Position numbers and translations under genes: made by a program. A DNA stretch of 26,157 bases from positions 1 to 26,157 of the forward strand of contig NW_003116660.1 in assembly GCF_000003605.2 (NCBI RefSeq). Direction: 5' to 3'. The notes under the pieces were generated by a model. It was given only the letters and a program-made list of their open reading frames with translations, had not been told where the DNA came from and searched no databases. The stretch is from Saccoglossus kowalevskii (taxonomy: Eukaryota > Hemichordata > Enteropneusta > Harrimaniidae). Within the stretch, counting starts at the first letter, position 1, and each line of letters begins with the position of its first letter. Below are positions 1 to 11,685 of this stretch, in pieces.

Positions 1-720
1 TCATCATGGTGATTGGTGATGACATCAATTCGTGGTGATTGGTGAATGACATCAATTCCTGGTGTTTGGTGAATGACATCAATTATTGGTGATTAGTGTA
101 TGGCGCTAATTCTAGGTGATTGGTGAATGACATCAATTCCTGGTGGTAGGTGTATGGCATCAATTCCTGGTTGTTGGTGTATTACATCAATTCATGGTGA
201 TTAGTGTATGGCGTCAATTCTTGGTGATTGGTGAATGACATCAATTCTTTGTGATTGGTGAATGACATCAATTCTTGGTGATTGGTGAATGACATCAATT
301 TCTCGTGGTTGGTGTATGACATCAATTCTTGGTGATTGGTGAATGACATCAATTTTTGTGGTTGGTGTATGACATCAATTCCTGGTGATTGATGTATGAC
401 ATCAATTCCTGGTGATTGGTGAAGGACATCAATTCTTAGTGATTGGTGAATGACATCAATTTCTCGTGGTTGGTGTATGACATCAATTCCTGGTGATTGG
501 TGAATGACATCAATTCTTGGTGATTGGTGAATGACGTCATTTTCTCGTGGTTTGTGTGTGACATCAATTCCTGGTGATTGGTGAATGAAATCAATTATTG
601 GTGATTGGTGTATGGCATCAATTCCTGGTAATTGGTGAACGACATCAATTCCTGGTGATTGGTGAATGACATCAATTCTTGGTGATTGGTGTATGACATC
701 AATTCCTGGTGGTTGGTGAA
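1..720. repeat. Leading heterogeneous segment of the array
   Basis: About 27 units of mixed type. EKL-type units (with TTTCTCGTGGTTGG) alternate with standard ones, and unit length varies more than elsewhere. An example is the shortened EKL unit at 350-364, which lacks the usual TCTCG. Because of these length changes neither minus-strand frame stays open for long. A perfect TGACGTCA occurs at 532-539. I did not find one long colinear partner for this stretch within the window. It may be the end of a block that begins upstream. No gene seen. Confidence 0.8.
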
Positions 721-1317
721 TGACATCAATTCTTGGTGATTGGTAAATGACATCAATTATTGGTTATTGTTGTATGGCATCAATTCCTGGTGATTGGTGA
801 ATGACATCAATTCTTGGTGATTGGTATATGGCATCAATTCTTGGTGATTGGTGTATGGCATCAATTCCAGGTGATTGGTGAATGACATCAACTCTTGTTG
901 ATTGGTAAATGACATCAATTTCTCGTGGTTGGTGTATGACGTCAATTCCTGGTGATTGGTGTATGACATCAATTCCTGGTGTTTGGTGAATGACATCAAT
1001 TCTTGATGATTGGTGAATGACATCTATTCCTGGTGATTGGTAAATGACATCAATTCTTGGTGATTAGTGTATGGCGTCAATTCTTGGTGATTGGTAAATG
1101 ACATCAATTCCAGGTGATTGGTGAATGACATCAATTCTTGGTGATTAGTGCTTGGCGTCAATTCTTGGTGATTGTTAAATGACATTAATTTCTCGTGGTC
1201 GGTGTATGACATCAATTCCTGATGGTTGGTGTATGACATCAATTCCTGGTGATTGGTGAATGACATCAATTCCTGGTTAGAGGTGTATGGCATCAATTCC
1301 TGGTGATTGGTGAATGA
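721..1317. repeat. Leading-segment block duplicated at 17989-18585
   Basis: This stretch matches 17989-18585 at a constant offset of 17,268 bases, including rare shared variants: GGTATATGG units, an ATTCCAGG unit, the GTGTTTGG unit, the TTGATGATTGG unit and the GGTTAGAGG unit (TTAGAG at 1277 and at 18545). A few substitutions separate the copies; for instance 769-775 has GGTTATTGTTG where the partner has the standard GGTGATTGGTG. The colinearity ends about 1318, where this copy has a CATCTATTCC unit and the other has ATTAATTCC. Two near-identical copies about 17 kb apart flank family A, which suggests family A expanded between them or that the block was transferred. Confidence 0.88.
937..944. 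other. TGACGTCA palindrome arising by a unit variant (example)
   Basis: The standard unit has TGACATCA. Units with A to G at the fifth base become the perfect palindrome TGACGTCA, the known core of CREB/ATF binding sites. Further examples are at 532-539, 1747-1754, 3014-3021 and 3660-3667, and it recurs throughout the array, often beside the TTTCTCGTGG variant. Nearly every unit also holds ATTGG, the reverse of a CCAAT box. In a repeat of this kind these matches are expected by descent, so they are not evidence of regulation. Confidence 0.5.
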
Positions 1318-1890
1318 CATCTATTCCTGGTGATTGGTGAATGACATCAATTCTTGGTGGTAGGTGTATGGCATCAATTCCTGGTGGTTGTTGTATGACA
1401 TCAAATCCTGGTGATTGGTGTATGGCATCAATTCCTGGTGATTGGTGAATGACATCAATTCTTGGTGATTGGTGTATGGCATCAATTCTTGGTGATTGGT
1501 GTATGACATCTATTCCTGGTGATTGGTGAATGACATCAATTCTTGGTGATTGGTGAATGACATCAATTATTGGTGATTGGTGTATGGCATCAATTCCTGG
1601 TGATTGGTGAATGACATCAATTCTTGGTGTTTGGTATATGGCATCAATTCTTGGTGATTGGTGTATGGCATCAATTCCAGGTGATTGGTAAATGACATCA
1701 ACTCTTGTTGATTGGTAAATGACATCAATTTCTCGTGGTTGGTGTATGACGTCAATTCCTGGTGATTGGTGTATGACATCAATTCCTGGTGGTTGGTGAA
1801 TGACATCAATTCTTGGTGATTGGTGAATGACGTCTATTCCTGGTGATTGGTGAATGACATCAATTATTGGTGATTAGTGTATGGCGTCAA
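1318..1890. repeat. Repeat segment related to about 23.93-24.5 kb
   Basis: It contains the unusual run GGTGGTAGG, then GGTGGTTGTTG, then CATCAAATCC (about 1356-1412), and the same run returns near 23934-23986. Downstream, the ATTATT unit, the GGTATATGG unit and the ATTCCAGG unit appear in the same order in both places (about 1566-1700 and 24173-24300). Several CATCTATTCC units put TAG into the main minus-strand frame. No gene seen. Confidence 0.8.
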
Positions 1891-2556
1891 TTATTGGTGA
1901 TTGGTAAATGACATCAATTCCTGGTGATTGGTGAATAACATCAATTCTTGGTGATTGGTGTATGGCGTCAATTCTTGGTGATTGTTAAATGACATCAATT
2001 TCTCGTGGTCGGTGTATGACATCAATTCCTGATGGTTGGTGTATGACATCAATTCCTGGTGATTGGTGAATGACATCAATTCCTGGTAAGAGGTGTATGG
2101 CATCAATTCATGGTGATTGGTGAATGACAGCAATTCCTGGTGATTGGTGTATGGCATCAATTCCTGGTGATTGGTGAATGACATCAATTCCTGGTGGTAG
2201 GTGTATGGCATCAATTCCTGGTGATTGGTGAATGACATCAATTCCTGGTGGTAGGTGTATGACATCAATTCCTGGTGATTGGTGAATGACATCAATTCCT
2301 GGTAAGAGGTGTATGGCATCAATTCATGGTGATTGGTGAATGACATCAATTCCTGGTGATTGGTGTATGGCATCAATTCTTAGTGATTGGTGAATGAAAT
2401 CAATTCTTGGTGATTGGTGTATGACATCAATTCCTGGTGTTGGTGAATGACATCAATTCCTGGTGATTGGTGAATGACATCAATTCCTGGTGATTGGTGA
2501 ATGGCATCAATTCTTGGTGATTGGTGAATGGCATCAATTCCTGGTGATAGGTGAAT
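1891..2556. repeat. GTAAGAGG (SYQEL) module, first copy
   Basis: This module is marked by two units in which GGTGATTGG is replaced by GGTAAGAGG, read on the minus strand as TSYQEL; each is followed by an ATTCATGG unit. It matches 15062-15727 at a constant offset of 13,171, including a GAATAACATC unit, a GACAGCAATT unit, an ATTCTTAGTG unit and two GAATGGCATC units. Versions of the same module are at 6804-7343, 10855-11394, 17146-17545 and 24496-25010. This is the most widely shared module in the window and occurs next to both higher-order families. Confidence 0.88.
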
Positions 2557-3286
2557 GACATCAAGTCCTGGTGATTGGTTAATGACATATTTTCCTAGTG
2601 ATTGGTGAATGACATCAATTATTGGTGATTGGTGTATGGCATCAATTCTTGGTGATTGGTGAATGACATCAATTCTTGGTGATTGGTGAATGACATCTAT
2701 TCCTGGTGATTGGTGAATGACATCAATTCTTGGTGATTAGTGTATGGCGTCAATTCTTGGTGATTGGTAAATGACATCAATTTCTCGTGGTTGGTGTATG
2801 ACGTCAATTCCTGATGGTTGGTGTATGACATCAATTCCTGGCGATTGGTGTATGACATCAATTCTTGGTGATTGGTGAATGAAATCAATTCTTGGTGATT
2901 GGTGTATGACATCAATTCCTGGTGTTGGTGAATGACATCATTTCTTGGTGATTGGTGAATGACATCAATTCCTGGTGATTGGTGAATGACATCAATTCTT
3001 GGTGATTGGTGAATGACGTCAATTTCTCGTGGTTGGTGTATGACATCAATTCCTGGTGTTGGTGAATGACATCATTTCTTGGTGATTGGTGAATGACATC
3101 AATTCCTGGTGATTGGTGAATGACATCAATTCTTGGTGATTGGTGAATGACGTCAATTTCTCGTGGTTGGTGTATGACATCAATTCCTGGTGATTGGTGA
3201 ATGACATCATTTCTTTGTGATTGGTGAATGACATCAATTTCTCGTGGTTGGTGTATGACATCAATTCTTGGTGATTGATGATTGAC
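2557..3286. repeat. Segment before family A, with a local 134-bp tandem duplication
   Basis: About 2560-3045 matches 4312-4797 at an offset of 1,752, so it is a displaced piece of family A; it carries the first ACATATTTTCCTAG variant (2585). Within it a five-unit block of 134 bases is tandemly duplicated: 2921-3054 and 3055-3188 both begin with the 26-base GGTGTTGG unit. The block is one base short of five full units, so each copy shifts the reading frame. No gene seen. Confidence 0.82.
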
Positions 3287-6200
3287 ATCAATTTTTTGTG
3301 ATGGGGTATGACATCAATTCCTGGTGATTGGTGTATGACATCAATTCCTGGTGATTGGTGAATGACATCATTTCTTTGTGATTGGTGAATGACATCAATT
3401 TCTCGTGGTTGGTGTATGACATCAATTCCTGGTGATTAGTGTATGGCGTCAATTCTTGGTGATTGGTGAATAACATCAATTATTTGTGATTGGTGAATGA
3501 CATCAATTCTTGGCGATTGGTGAATTACATCAATTTCTCGTGGTTGGTCTATGTCATCAATTCTTGGTGATTGGTGAATGACATCAATTTCTCGTGGTTG
3601 GTGTATGTCATCAATTCCTGGTGATTGGTGAATGATATCAATTCTTGGTGATTGGTGAATGACGTCAATTTCTCGTGGTTGGTGTATGACATCAATTCCT
3701 GGTGATTGGTGAATGAAATCATTTATTGGTGATTGGTGTATGGCATCAATTCCTGGTGATTGGTGAATGACATCAACTCTTGTTGATTGGTAAATGACAT
3801 CAATTTCTCGTGGTTGGTGTATGACGTCAATTCCTGGTGATTGGTGTATGACATCAATTCCTGGTGGTTGGTGAATGACATCAATTCTTGGTGATTGGTG
3901 AATGACATCTATTCCTGGTGATTGGTGAATGACATCAATTCTTGGTGATTAGTGTAAGGCGTCAATTCTTGGTGATTGGTAAATGACATCAATTCCTGGT
4001 GATTGGTAAATGACATCAATTCTTGGTGATTAGTGTATGGCGTCAATTCTTGGTGATTGTTAAATGACATCAGTTTCTCGTGGTCGGTGTATGACATCAA
4101 TTCCTGATGGTTGGTGTATGACATCAATTCCTGGTGATTGGTGAATGACTTCAATTCCTGGTGATAGGTGTATGGCATCAATTCATGGTGATTGGTGAAT
4201 GACATCAATTCCTGGTGATTGGTGTATGGCATCAATTCCTGGTGATTAGTGAATGACATCAATTCCTGGTGGTAGGTGTATGGCATCAATTCCTGGTGAT
4301 TGGTGAATGACATCAAGTCCTGGTGATTGGTTAATGACATATTTTCCTAGTGATTGGTGAATGACATCAATTATTGGTGATTGGTGTATGGCATCAATTC
4401 TTGGTGATTGGTGAATGACATCAATTCTTGGTGATTGGTGAATGACATCTATTCCTGGTGATTGGTGAATGACATCAATTCTTGGTGATTAGTGTATGGC
4501 GTCAATTCTTGGTGATTGGTAAATGACATCAATTTCTCGTGGTCGGTGTATGACGTCAATTCCTGATGGTTGGTGTATGACATCAATTCCTGGCGATTGG
4601 TGTATGACATCAATTCTTGGTGATTGGTGAATGAAATCAATTCTTGGTGATTGGTGTATGACATCAATTCCTGGTGTTGGTGAATGACATCATTTCTTGG
4701 TGATTGGTGAATGACATCAATTCCTGGTGATTGGTGAATGACATCAATTCTTGGTGATTGGTGAATGACGTCAATTTCTCGTGGTTGGTGTATGACATCA
4801 ATTCCTGGTGTTGGTGAATGACATCAATTCTTGGTGATTGGTGAATTACATCAATTTCTCGTGGTTGGTCTATGTCATCAATTCTTGGTGATTGGTGAAT
4901 GACATCAATTTCTCGTGGTTGGTGTATGTCATCAATTCCTGGTGATTGGTGAATGACATCAATTCTTGGTGATTGGTGAATGACGTCAATTTCTCGTGGT
5001 TGGTGTATGACATCAATTCCTGGTGATTGGTGAATGAAATCAATTATTTGTGATTGGTGTATGGCATCAATTCCTGGTGATTGGTGAATGACATCAACTC
5101 TTGTTGATTGGTAAATGACATCAATTTCTCGTGGTTGGTGTATGACATCAATTCTTGGTGATTGATGATTGACATCAATTTTTTGTGATGGGGTATGACA
5201 TCAATTCCTGGTGATTGGTGTATGACATCAATTCCTGGTGATTGGTGAATGACATCATTTCTTTGTGATTGGTGAATGACATCAATTTCTCGTGGTTGGT
5301 GTATGACATCAATTCCTGGTGATTAGTGTATGGCGTCAATTCTTGGTGATTGGTGAATAACATCAATTATTTGTGATTGGTGAATGACATCAATTCTTGG
5401 TGATTGGTGAATTACATCAATTTCTCGTGGTTGGTCTATGTCATCAATTCTTGGTGATTGGTGAATGACATCAATTTCTCGTGATTGGTGTATGGCATCA
5501 ATTCCTGGTGATTGGTGAATGACATCAACTCTTGTTGATTGGTAAATGACATCAATTTCTCGTGGTTGGTGTATGACGTCAATTCCTGGTGATTGGTGTA
5601 TGACATCAATTCCTGGTGGTTGGTGAATGACATCAATTCTTGGTGATTGGTGAATGACATCTATTCCTGGTGATTGGTGAATGACATCAATTCTTGGTGA
5701 TTAGTGTAAGGCGTCAATTCTTGGTGATTGGTAAATGACATCAATTCCTGGTGATTGGTGAATGACATCAATTCTTGGTGATTAGTGTATGGCGTCAATT
5801 CTTGGTGATTGTTAAATGACATCGGTTTCTCGTGGTCGGTGTATGACATCAATTCCTGATGGTTGGTGTATGACATCAATTCCTGGTGATTGGTGAATGA
5901 TATCAATTCCTGGTGATAGGTGTATGGCATCAATTCATGGTGATTGGTGAATGACATCAATTCCTGGTCATTGGTGTATGGCATCAATTCCTGGTGATTG
6001 GTGAATGACATCAATTCCTGGTGGTAGGTGTATGGCATCAATTCCTGGTGGTTGGTGTATGACATCAAATCCTGGTGATTGGTGAATGACATCAATTCTT
6101 GGTGATTGGTAAATGACATCAATTATTGGTGATTGGTGTATGGCATCAATTCCTGGTGATTGGTGAATGACATCAACTCTTGTTGATTGGTAAATGACAT

Positions 6201-7741
6201 CAATTTCTCGTGGTTGGTGTATGACGTCAATTCCTGGTGATTGGTGTATGACATCAGTTCCTGGTGAATGTGAATGTGAATGACATCAATTCTTGGTGAT
6301 TGGTGAATGACATCTATTCCTAGTGATTGGTGAATGACATCAATTCTTGGTGATTAGTGTATGGCGTCAATTCTTGGTGATTGGTGAATGACATCTATTC
6401 CTGGTGGTTGGTGAATGACATCAATTCTTGGTGATTGGTGAATGACATCTATTCCTGGTGATTGGTGAATGACATCAATTCTTGGTGATTAGTGTATGGC
6501 GTCAATTCTTGGTGATTGGTAAATGACATCAATTTCTCGTGGTCGGTGTATGACGTCAATTCCTGATGGGTTGGTGTATGACATCAATTCCTGGCGATTG
6601 GTTAATGACATCAGTTCCTAGTGATTGGTGAATGACATCAATTCTTGGTGATTTGTATATGGCATCAATTCCTGGTGATTGGTGTATGACATCAATTCCT
6701 GGTGGTTGGTGAATGACATCAATTCTTGGTGATTGGTGAATGACATCTATTCCTGGTGATTGGTGAATGACATCAATTCTTGGTGATTAGTGTATGGCGT
6801 CAATTATTGGTGATTGGTAAATGACATCAATTCCTGGTGATTGGTGAATGACATCAATTCTTGGTGATTAGTGTATGGCGTCAATTCTTGGTGATTGTTA
6901 AATGACATCAATTTCTCGTGGTCGGTGTATGACATCAATTCCTGATGGTTGGTGTATGACATCAATTCCTGGTGATTGGTGAATGACATCAATTCCTGGT
7001 AAGAGGTGTATGGCATCAATTCATGGTGATTGGTGAATGACAGCAATTCCTGGTGATTGGTGTATGGCATCAATTCCTGGTGATTGGTGAATGACATCAA
7101 TTCCTGGTGGTAAGTGTATGGCATCAATTCCTGGTGATTGGTGAATGACATCAATTCCTGGTGGTAGGTGTATGACATCAATTCCTGGTGATTGGTGAAT
7201 GACATCAATTCCTGGTAAGAGGTGTATGGCATCAATTCATGGTGATTGGTGAATGACATCAATTCCTGGTGATTGGTGTATGGCATCAATTCTTGGTGAT
7301 TGGTGAATGAAATCAATTCTTGGTGATTGGTGTATGACATCAATTCCTGGTGTTGGTGAATGACATCATTTCTTGGTGATTGGTGAATGACATCAATTCC
7401 TGGTGATTGGTGTATGGCATCAATTCTTGGTGATTGGTGAATGAAATCAATTCTTGGTGATTGGTGTATGACATCAATTCCTGGTGTTGGTGAATGACAT
7501 CATTTCTTGGTGATTGGTGAATGACATCAATTCCTGGTGATTAGTGTATGGCGTCAATTGTTGGTGATTGGTGAATGATATCAATTATTTGTGATTGATG
7601 AATGACATCAATTCTTGGTGATTGGTGAATTACATCAATTTCTCGTGGTTGGTCTATGTCATCAATTCTTGGTGATTGGTGAATGACATCAATTTCTCGT
7701 GGTTGGTGTATGACATCAATTCTTGGTGATTGATGATTGAC
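3287..7741. repeat. Higher-order repeat family A, copy 1 (about 4,455 bp)
   Basis: The start is set at the TTTTTTGTGATGGGG unit. Landmarks in order: this unit (3288), GATATC variant (about 3636), ACATATTTTCCTAG (4337), second TTTTTTGTGATGGGG unit (about 5175), TGAATG triplet (6265-6282), SYQEL module (6804-7343). It matches copy 2 at offset 4,455 for 3287-4667, then 4,106 for about 5436-6282, then 4,051 for about 6640-7343. The first step means copy 1 carries about 349 extra bases (near 13 units) around 4810-5170 that copy 2 lacks. Aligned stretches differ by only a few substitutions. All minus-strand open runs are cut by inherited TAG, TAA or 26-base units. Confidence 0.9.
6265..6282. repeat. 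TGAATG hexamer triplet (copy 1)
   Basis: Three perfect tandem TGAATG hexamers replace the usual GTGATTGGTGAATG at a unit junction. The hexamer is part of every standard unit, so this looks like replication slippage. The same triplet is at 10371-10388 and 15041-15058, spaced as the surrounding family A blocks, so it arose once and was then duplicated with the block. It is absent from family B as far as I can see. Confidence 0.9.
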
Positions 7742-10700
7742 ATCAATTTTTTGTGATGCGGTATGACATCAATTCCTGGTGATTGGTGTATGACATCAAT
7801 TCCTGGTGATTGGTGAATGACATCATTTCTTTGTGATTGGTGAATGACATCAATTTCTCGTGGTTGGTGTATGACATCAATTCCTGGTGATTAGTGTATG
7901 GCGTCAATTCTTGGTGATTGGTGAATAACATCAATTATTTGTGATTGGTGAATGACATCAATTCTTGGCGATTGGTGAATTACATCAATTTCTCGTGGTT
8001 GGTCTATGTCATCAATTCTTGGTGATTGGTGAATGACATCAATTTCTCGTGGTTGGTGTATGTCATCAATTCCTGGTGATTGGTGAATGATATCAATTCT
8101 TGGTGATTGGTGAATGACGTCAATTTCTCGTGGTTGGTGTATGACATCAATTCCTGGTGATTGGTGAATGAAATCATTTATTGGTGATTGGTGTATGGCA
8201 TCAATTCCTGGTGATTGGTGAATGACATCAACTCTTGTTGATTGGTAAATGACATCAATTTCTCGTGGTTGGTGTATGACGTCAATTCCTGGTGATTGGT
8301 GTATGACATCAATTCCTGGTGGTTGGTGAATGACATCAATTCTTGGTGATTGGTGAATGACATCTATTCCTGGTGATTGGTGAATGACATCAATTCTTGG
8401 TGATTAGTGTAAGGCGTCAATTCTTGGTGATTGGTAAATGACATCAATTCCTGGTGATTGGTAAATGACATCAATTCTTGGTGATTAGTGTATGGCGTCA
8501 ATTCTTGGTGATTGTTAAATGACATCAGTTTCTCGTGGTCGGTGTATGACATCAATTCCTGATGGTTGGTGTATGACATCAATTCCTGGTGATTGGTGAA
8601 TGACTTCAATTCCTGGTGATAGGTGTATGGCATCAATTCATGGTGATTGGTGAATGACATCAATTCCTGGTGATTGGTGTATGGCGTCAATTCCTGGTGA
8701 TTGGTGAATGACATCAATTCCTGGTGGTAGGTGTATGGCATCAATTCCTGGTGATTGGTGAATGACATCAAGTCCTGGTGATTGGTTAATGACATATTTT
8801 CCTAGTGATTGGTGAATGACATCAATTATTGGTGATTGGTGTATGGCATCAATTCTTGGTGATTGGTGAATGACATCAATTCTTGGTGATTGGTGAATGA
8901 CATCTATTCCTGGTGATTGGTGAATGACATCAATTCTTGGTGATTAGTGTATGGCGTCAATTCTTGGTGATTGGTAAATGACATCAATTTCTCGTGGTCG
9001 GTGTATGACGTCAATTCCTGATGGTTGGTGTATGACATCAATTCCTGGCGATTGGTGTATGACATCAATTCTTGGTGATTGGTGAATGAAATCAATTCTT
9101 GGTGATTGGTGTATGACATCAATTCCTGGTGTTGGTGAATGACATCATTTCTTGGTGATTGGTGAATGACATCAATTCTTTGTGATTGGTGAATGACATC
9201 AATTCTTGGTGATTGGTGAATGACGTCAATTTCTCGTGGTTGGTGTATGACATCAATTCCTGGTGATTGGTGAATGAAATCAATTATTTGTGATTGGTGT
9301 ATGACATCAATTCCTGGTGATTGGTGTATGACATCAATTCCTTGTGATTGGTGAATGACATCATTTCTTTGTGATTGGTGAATGACATCAATTTCTCGTG
9401 GTTGGTGTATGACATCAATTCCTGGTGATTAGTGTATGGCGTCAATTCTTGGTGATTGGTGAATAACATCAATTATTTGTGATTGGTGAATGACATCAAT
9501 TCTTGGTGATTGGTGAATTACATCAATTTCTCGTGGTTGGTCTATGTCATCAATTCTTGGTGATTGGTGAATGACAACAATTTCTCGTGATTGGTGTATG
9601 GCATCAATTCCTGGTGATTGGTGAATGACATCAACTCTTGTTGATTGGTAATTGACATCAATTTCTCGTGGTTGGTGTATGACGTCAATTCCTGGTGATT
9701 GGTGTATGACATCAATTCCTGGTGGTTGGTGAATGACATCAATTCTTGGTGATTGGTGAATGACATCTATTCCTGGTGATTGGTGAATGACATCAATTCT
9801 TGGTGATTAGTGTAAGGCGTCAATTCTTGGTGATTGGTAAATGACATCAATTCCTGGTGATTGGTGAATGACATCAATTCTTGGTGATTAGTGTATGGCG
9901 TCAATTCTTGGTGATTGTTAAATGACATCGGTTTCTCGTGGTCGGTGTATGACATCAATTCCTGATGGTTGGTGTATGACATCAATTCCTGGTGATTGGT
10001 GAATGACATCAATTCCTGGTGATAGGTGTATGGCATCAATTCATGGTGATTGGTGAATGACATCAATTCCTGGTCATTGGTGTATGGCATCAATTCCTGG
10101 TGATTGGTGAATGACATCAATTCCTGGTAGTAGGTGTATGGCATCAATTCCTGGTGGTTGGTGTATGACATCAAATCCTGGTGATTGGTGAATGACATCA
10201 ATTCTTGGTGATTGGTAAATGACATCAATTATTGGTGATTGGTGTATGGCATCAATTCCTGGTGATTGGTGAATGACATCAACTCTTGTTGATTGGTAAA
10301 TGACATCAATTTCTCGTGGTTGGTGTATGACGTCAATTCCTGGTGATTGGTGTATGACATCAGTTCCTGGTGAATGTGAATGTGAATGACATCAATTCTT
10401 GGTGATTGGTGAATGACATCTATTCCTAGTGATTGGTGAATGACATCAATTCTTGGTGATTAGTGTATGGCGTCAATTCTTGGTGATTGGTAAATGACAT
10501 CAATTCCTGGTGATTGGTGAATGACATCATTTCTTGGTGATTAGTGTATGGCGTCAATTCTTGGTGATTGTTAAATGACATCAATTTCTCGTGGTCGGTG
10601 TATGGCATCAATTCCTGGTGGTTGGTGTATGACATCAATTCCTGGTGATTGGTTAATGACATATTTTCCTAGTGATTGGTGAATGACATCAATTCTTGGT

Positions 10701-11685
10701 GATTTGTATATGGCATCAATTCCTGGTGATTGGTGTATGACATCAATTCCTGGTGGTTGGTGAATGACATCAATTCTTGGTGATTGGTGAATGACATCTA
10801 TTCCTGGTGATTGGTGAATGACATCAATTCTTGGTGATTAGTGTATGGCGTCAATTATTGGTGATTGGTAAATGACATCAATTCCTGGTGATTGGTGAAT
10901 GACATCAATTCTTGGTGATTAGTGTATGGCGTCAATTCTTGGTGATTGTTAAATGACATCAATTTCTCGTGGTCGGTGTATGACATCAATTCCTGATGGT
11001 TGGTGTATGACATCAATTCCTGGTGATTGGTGAATGACATCAATTCCTGGTAAGAGGTGTATGGCATCAATTCATGGTGATTGGTGAATGACAGCAATTC
11101 CTGGTGATTGGTGTATGGCATCAATTCCTGGTGATTGGTGAATGACATCAATTCCTGGTGGTAGGTGTATGGCATCAATTCCTGGTGATTGGTGAATGAC
11201 ATCAATTCCTGGTGGTAGGTGTATGACATCAATTCCTGGTGATTGGTGAATGACATCAATTCCTGGTAAGAGGTGTATGGCATCAATTCATGGTGATTGG
11301 TGAATGACATCAATTCCTGGTGATTGGTGTATGGCATCAATTCTTGGTGATTGGTGAATGAAATCAATTCTTGGTGATTGGTGTATGACATCAATTCCTG
11401 GTGTTGGTGAATGACATCATTTCTTGGTGATTGGTGAATGACATCAATTCCTGGTGATTGGTGAATGACATCAATTCCTGGTGATTAGTGTATGGCGTCA
11501 ATTGTTGGTGATTGGTGAATGACATCAATTATTTGTGATTGATGAATGACATCAATTCTTGGTGATTGGTGAATTACATCAATTTCTCGTGGTTGGTCTA
11601 TGTCATCAATTCTTGGTGATTGGCGAATGACATCAATTTCTCGTGGTTGGTGTATGACATCAATTCTTGGTGATTGATGATTGAC
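7742..11685. repeat. Higher-order repeat family A, copy 2 (about 3,944 bp)
   Basis: The opening unit reads TTTTTTGTGATGCGG, a variant shared only with copy 3, while copies 1 and 4 have GGGG. Landmarks: GATATC (about 8091), ACATATTTTCCTAG (8792 and again 10659), TGAATG triplet (10371-10388), SYQEL module (10855-11394). It matches copy 3 at offset 3,944 for about 7530-9026, so the match begins upstream of the chosen start; a private CAATTGTTGG variant lies at 7557 and 11501. It then matches at offset 4,670 for about 8780-10388. The two offsets overlap at 8780-9026, so that piece is present twice in copy 3. Confidence 0.9.
10371..10388. repeat. TGAATG hexamer triplet (copy 2)
   Basis: Identical to the triplet at 6265-6282, 4,106 bases downstream, in the same surrounding unit order, with the preceding TCAGTTCC variant also shared. 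Confidence 0.9.

Noticed and set aside
3287-3312. T6 and G4 tracts as terminators or promoter elements
   Set aside because: No hairpin precedes the T tract, no gene ends nearby, and the unit is plainly a variant of the 27-base repeat.
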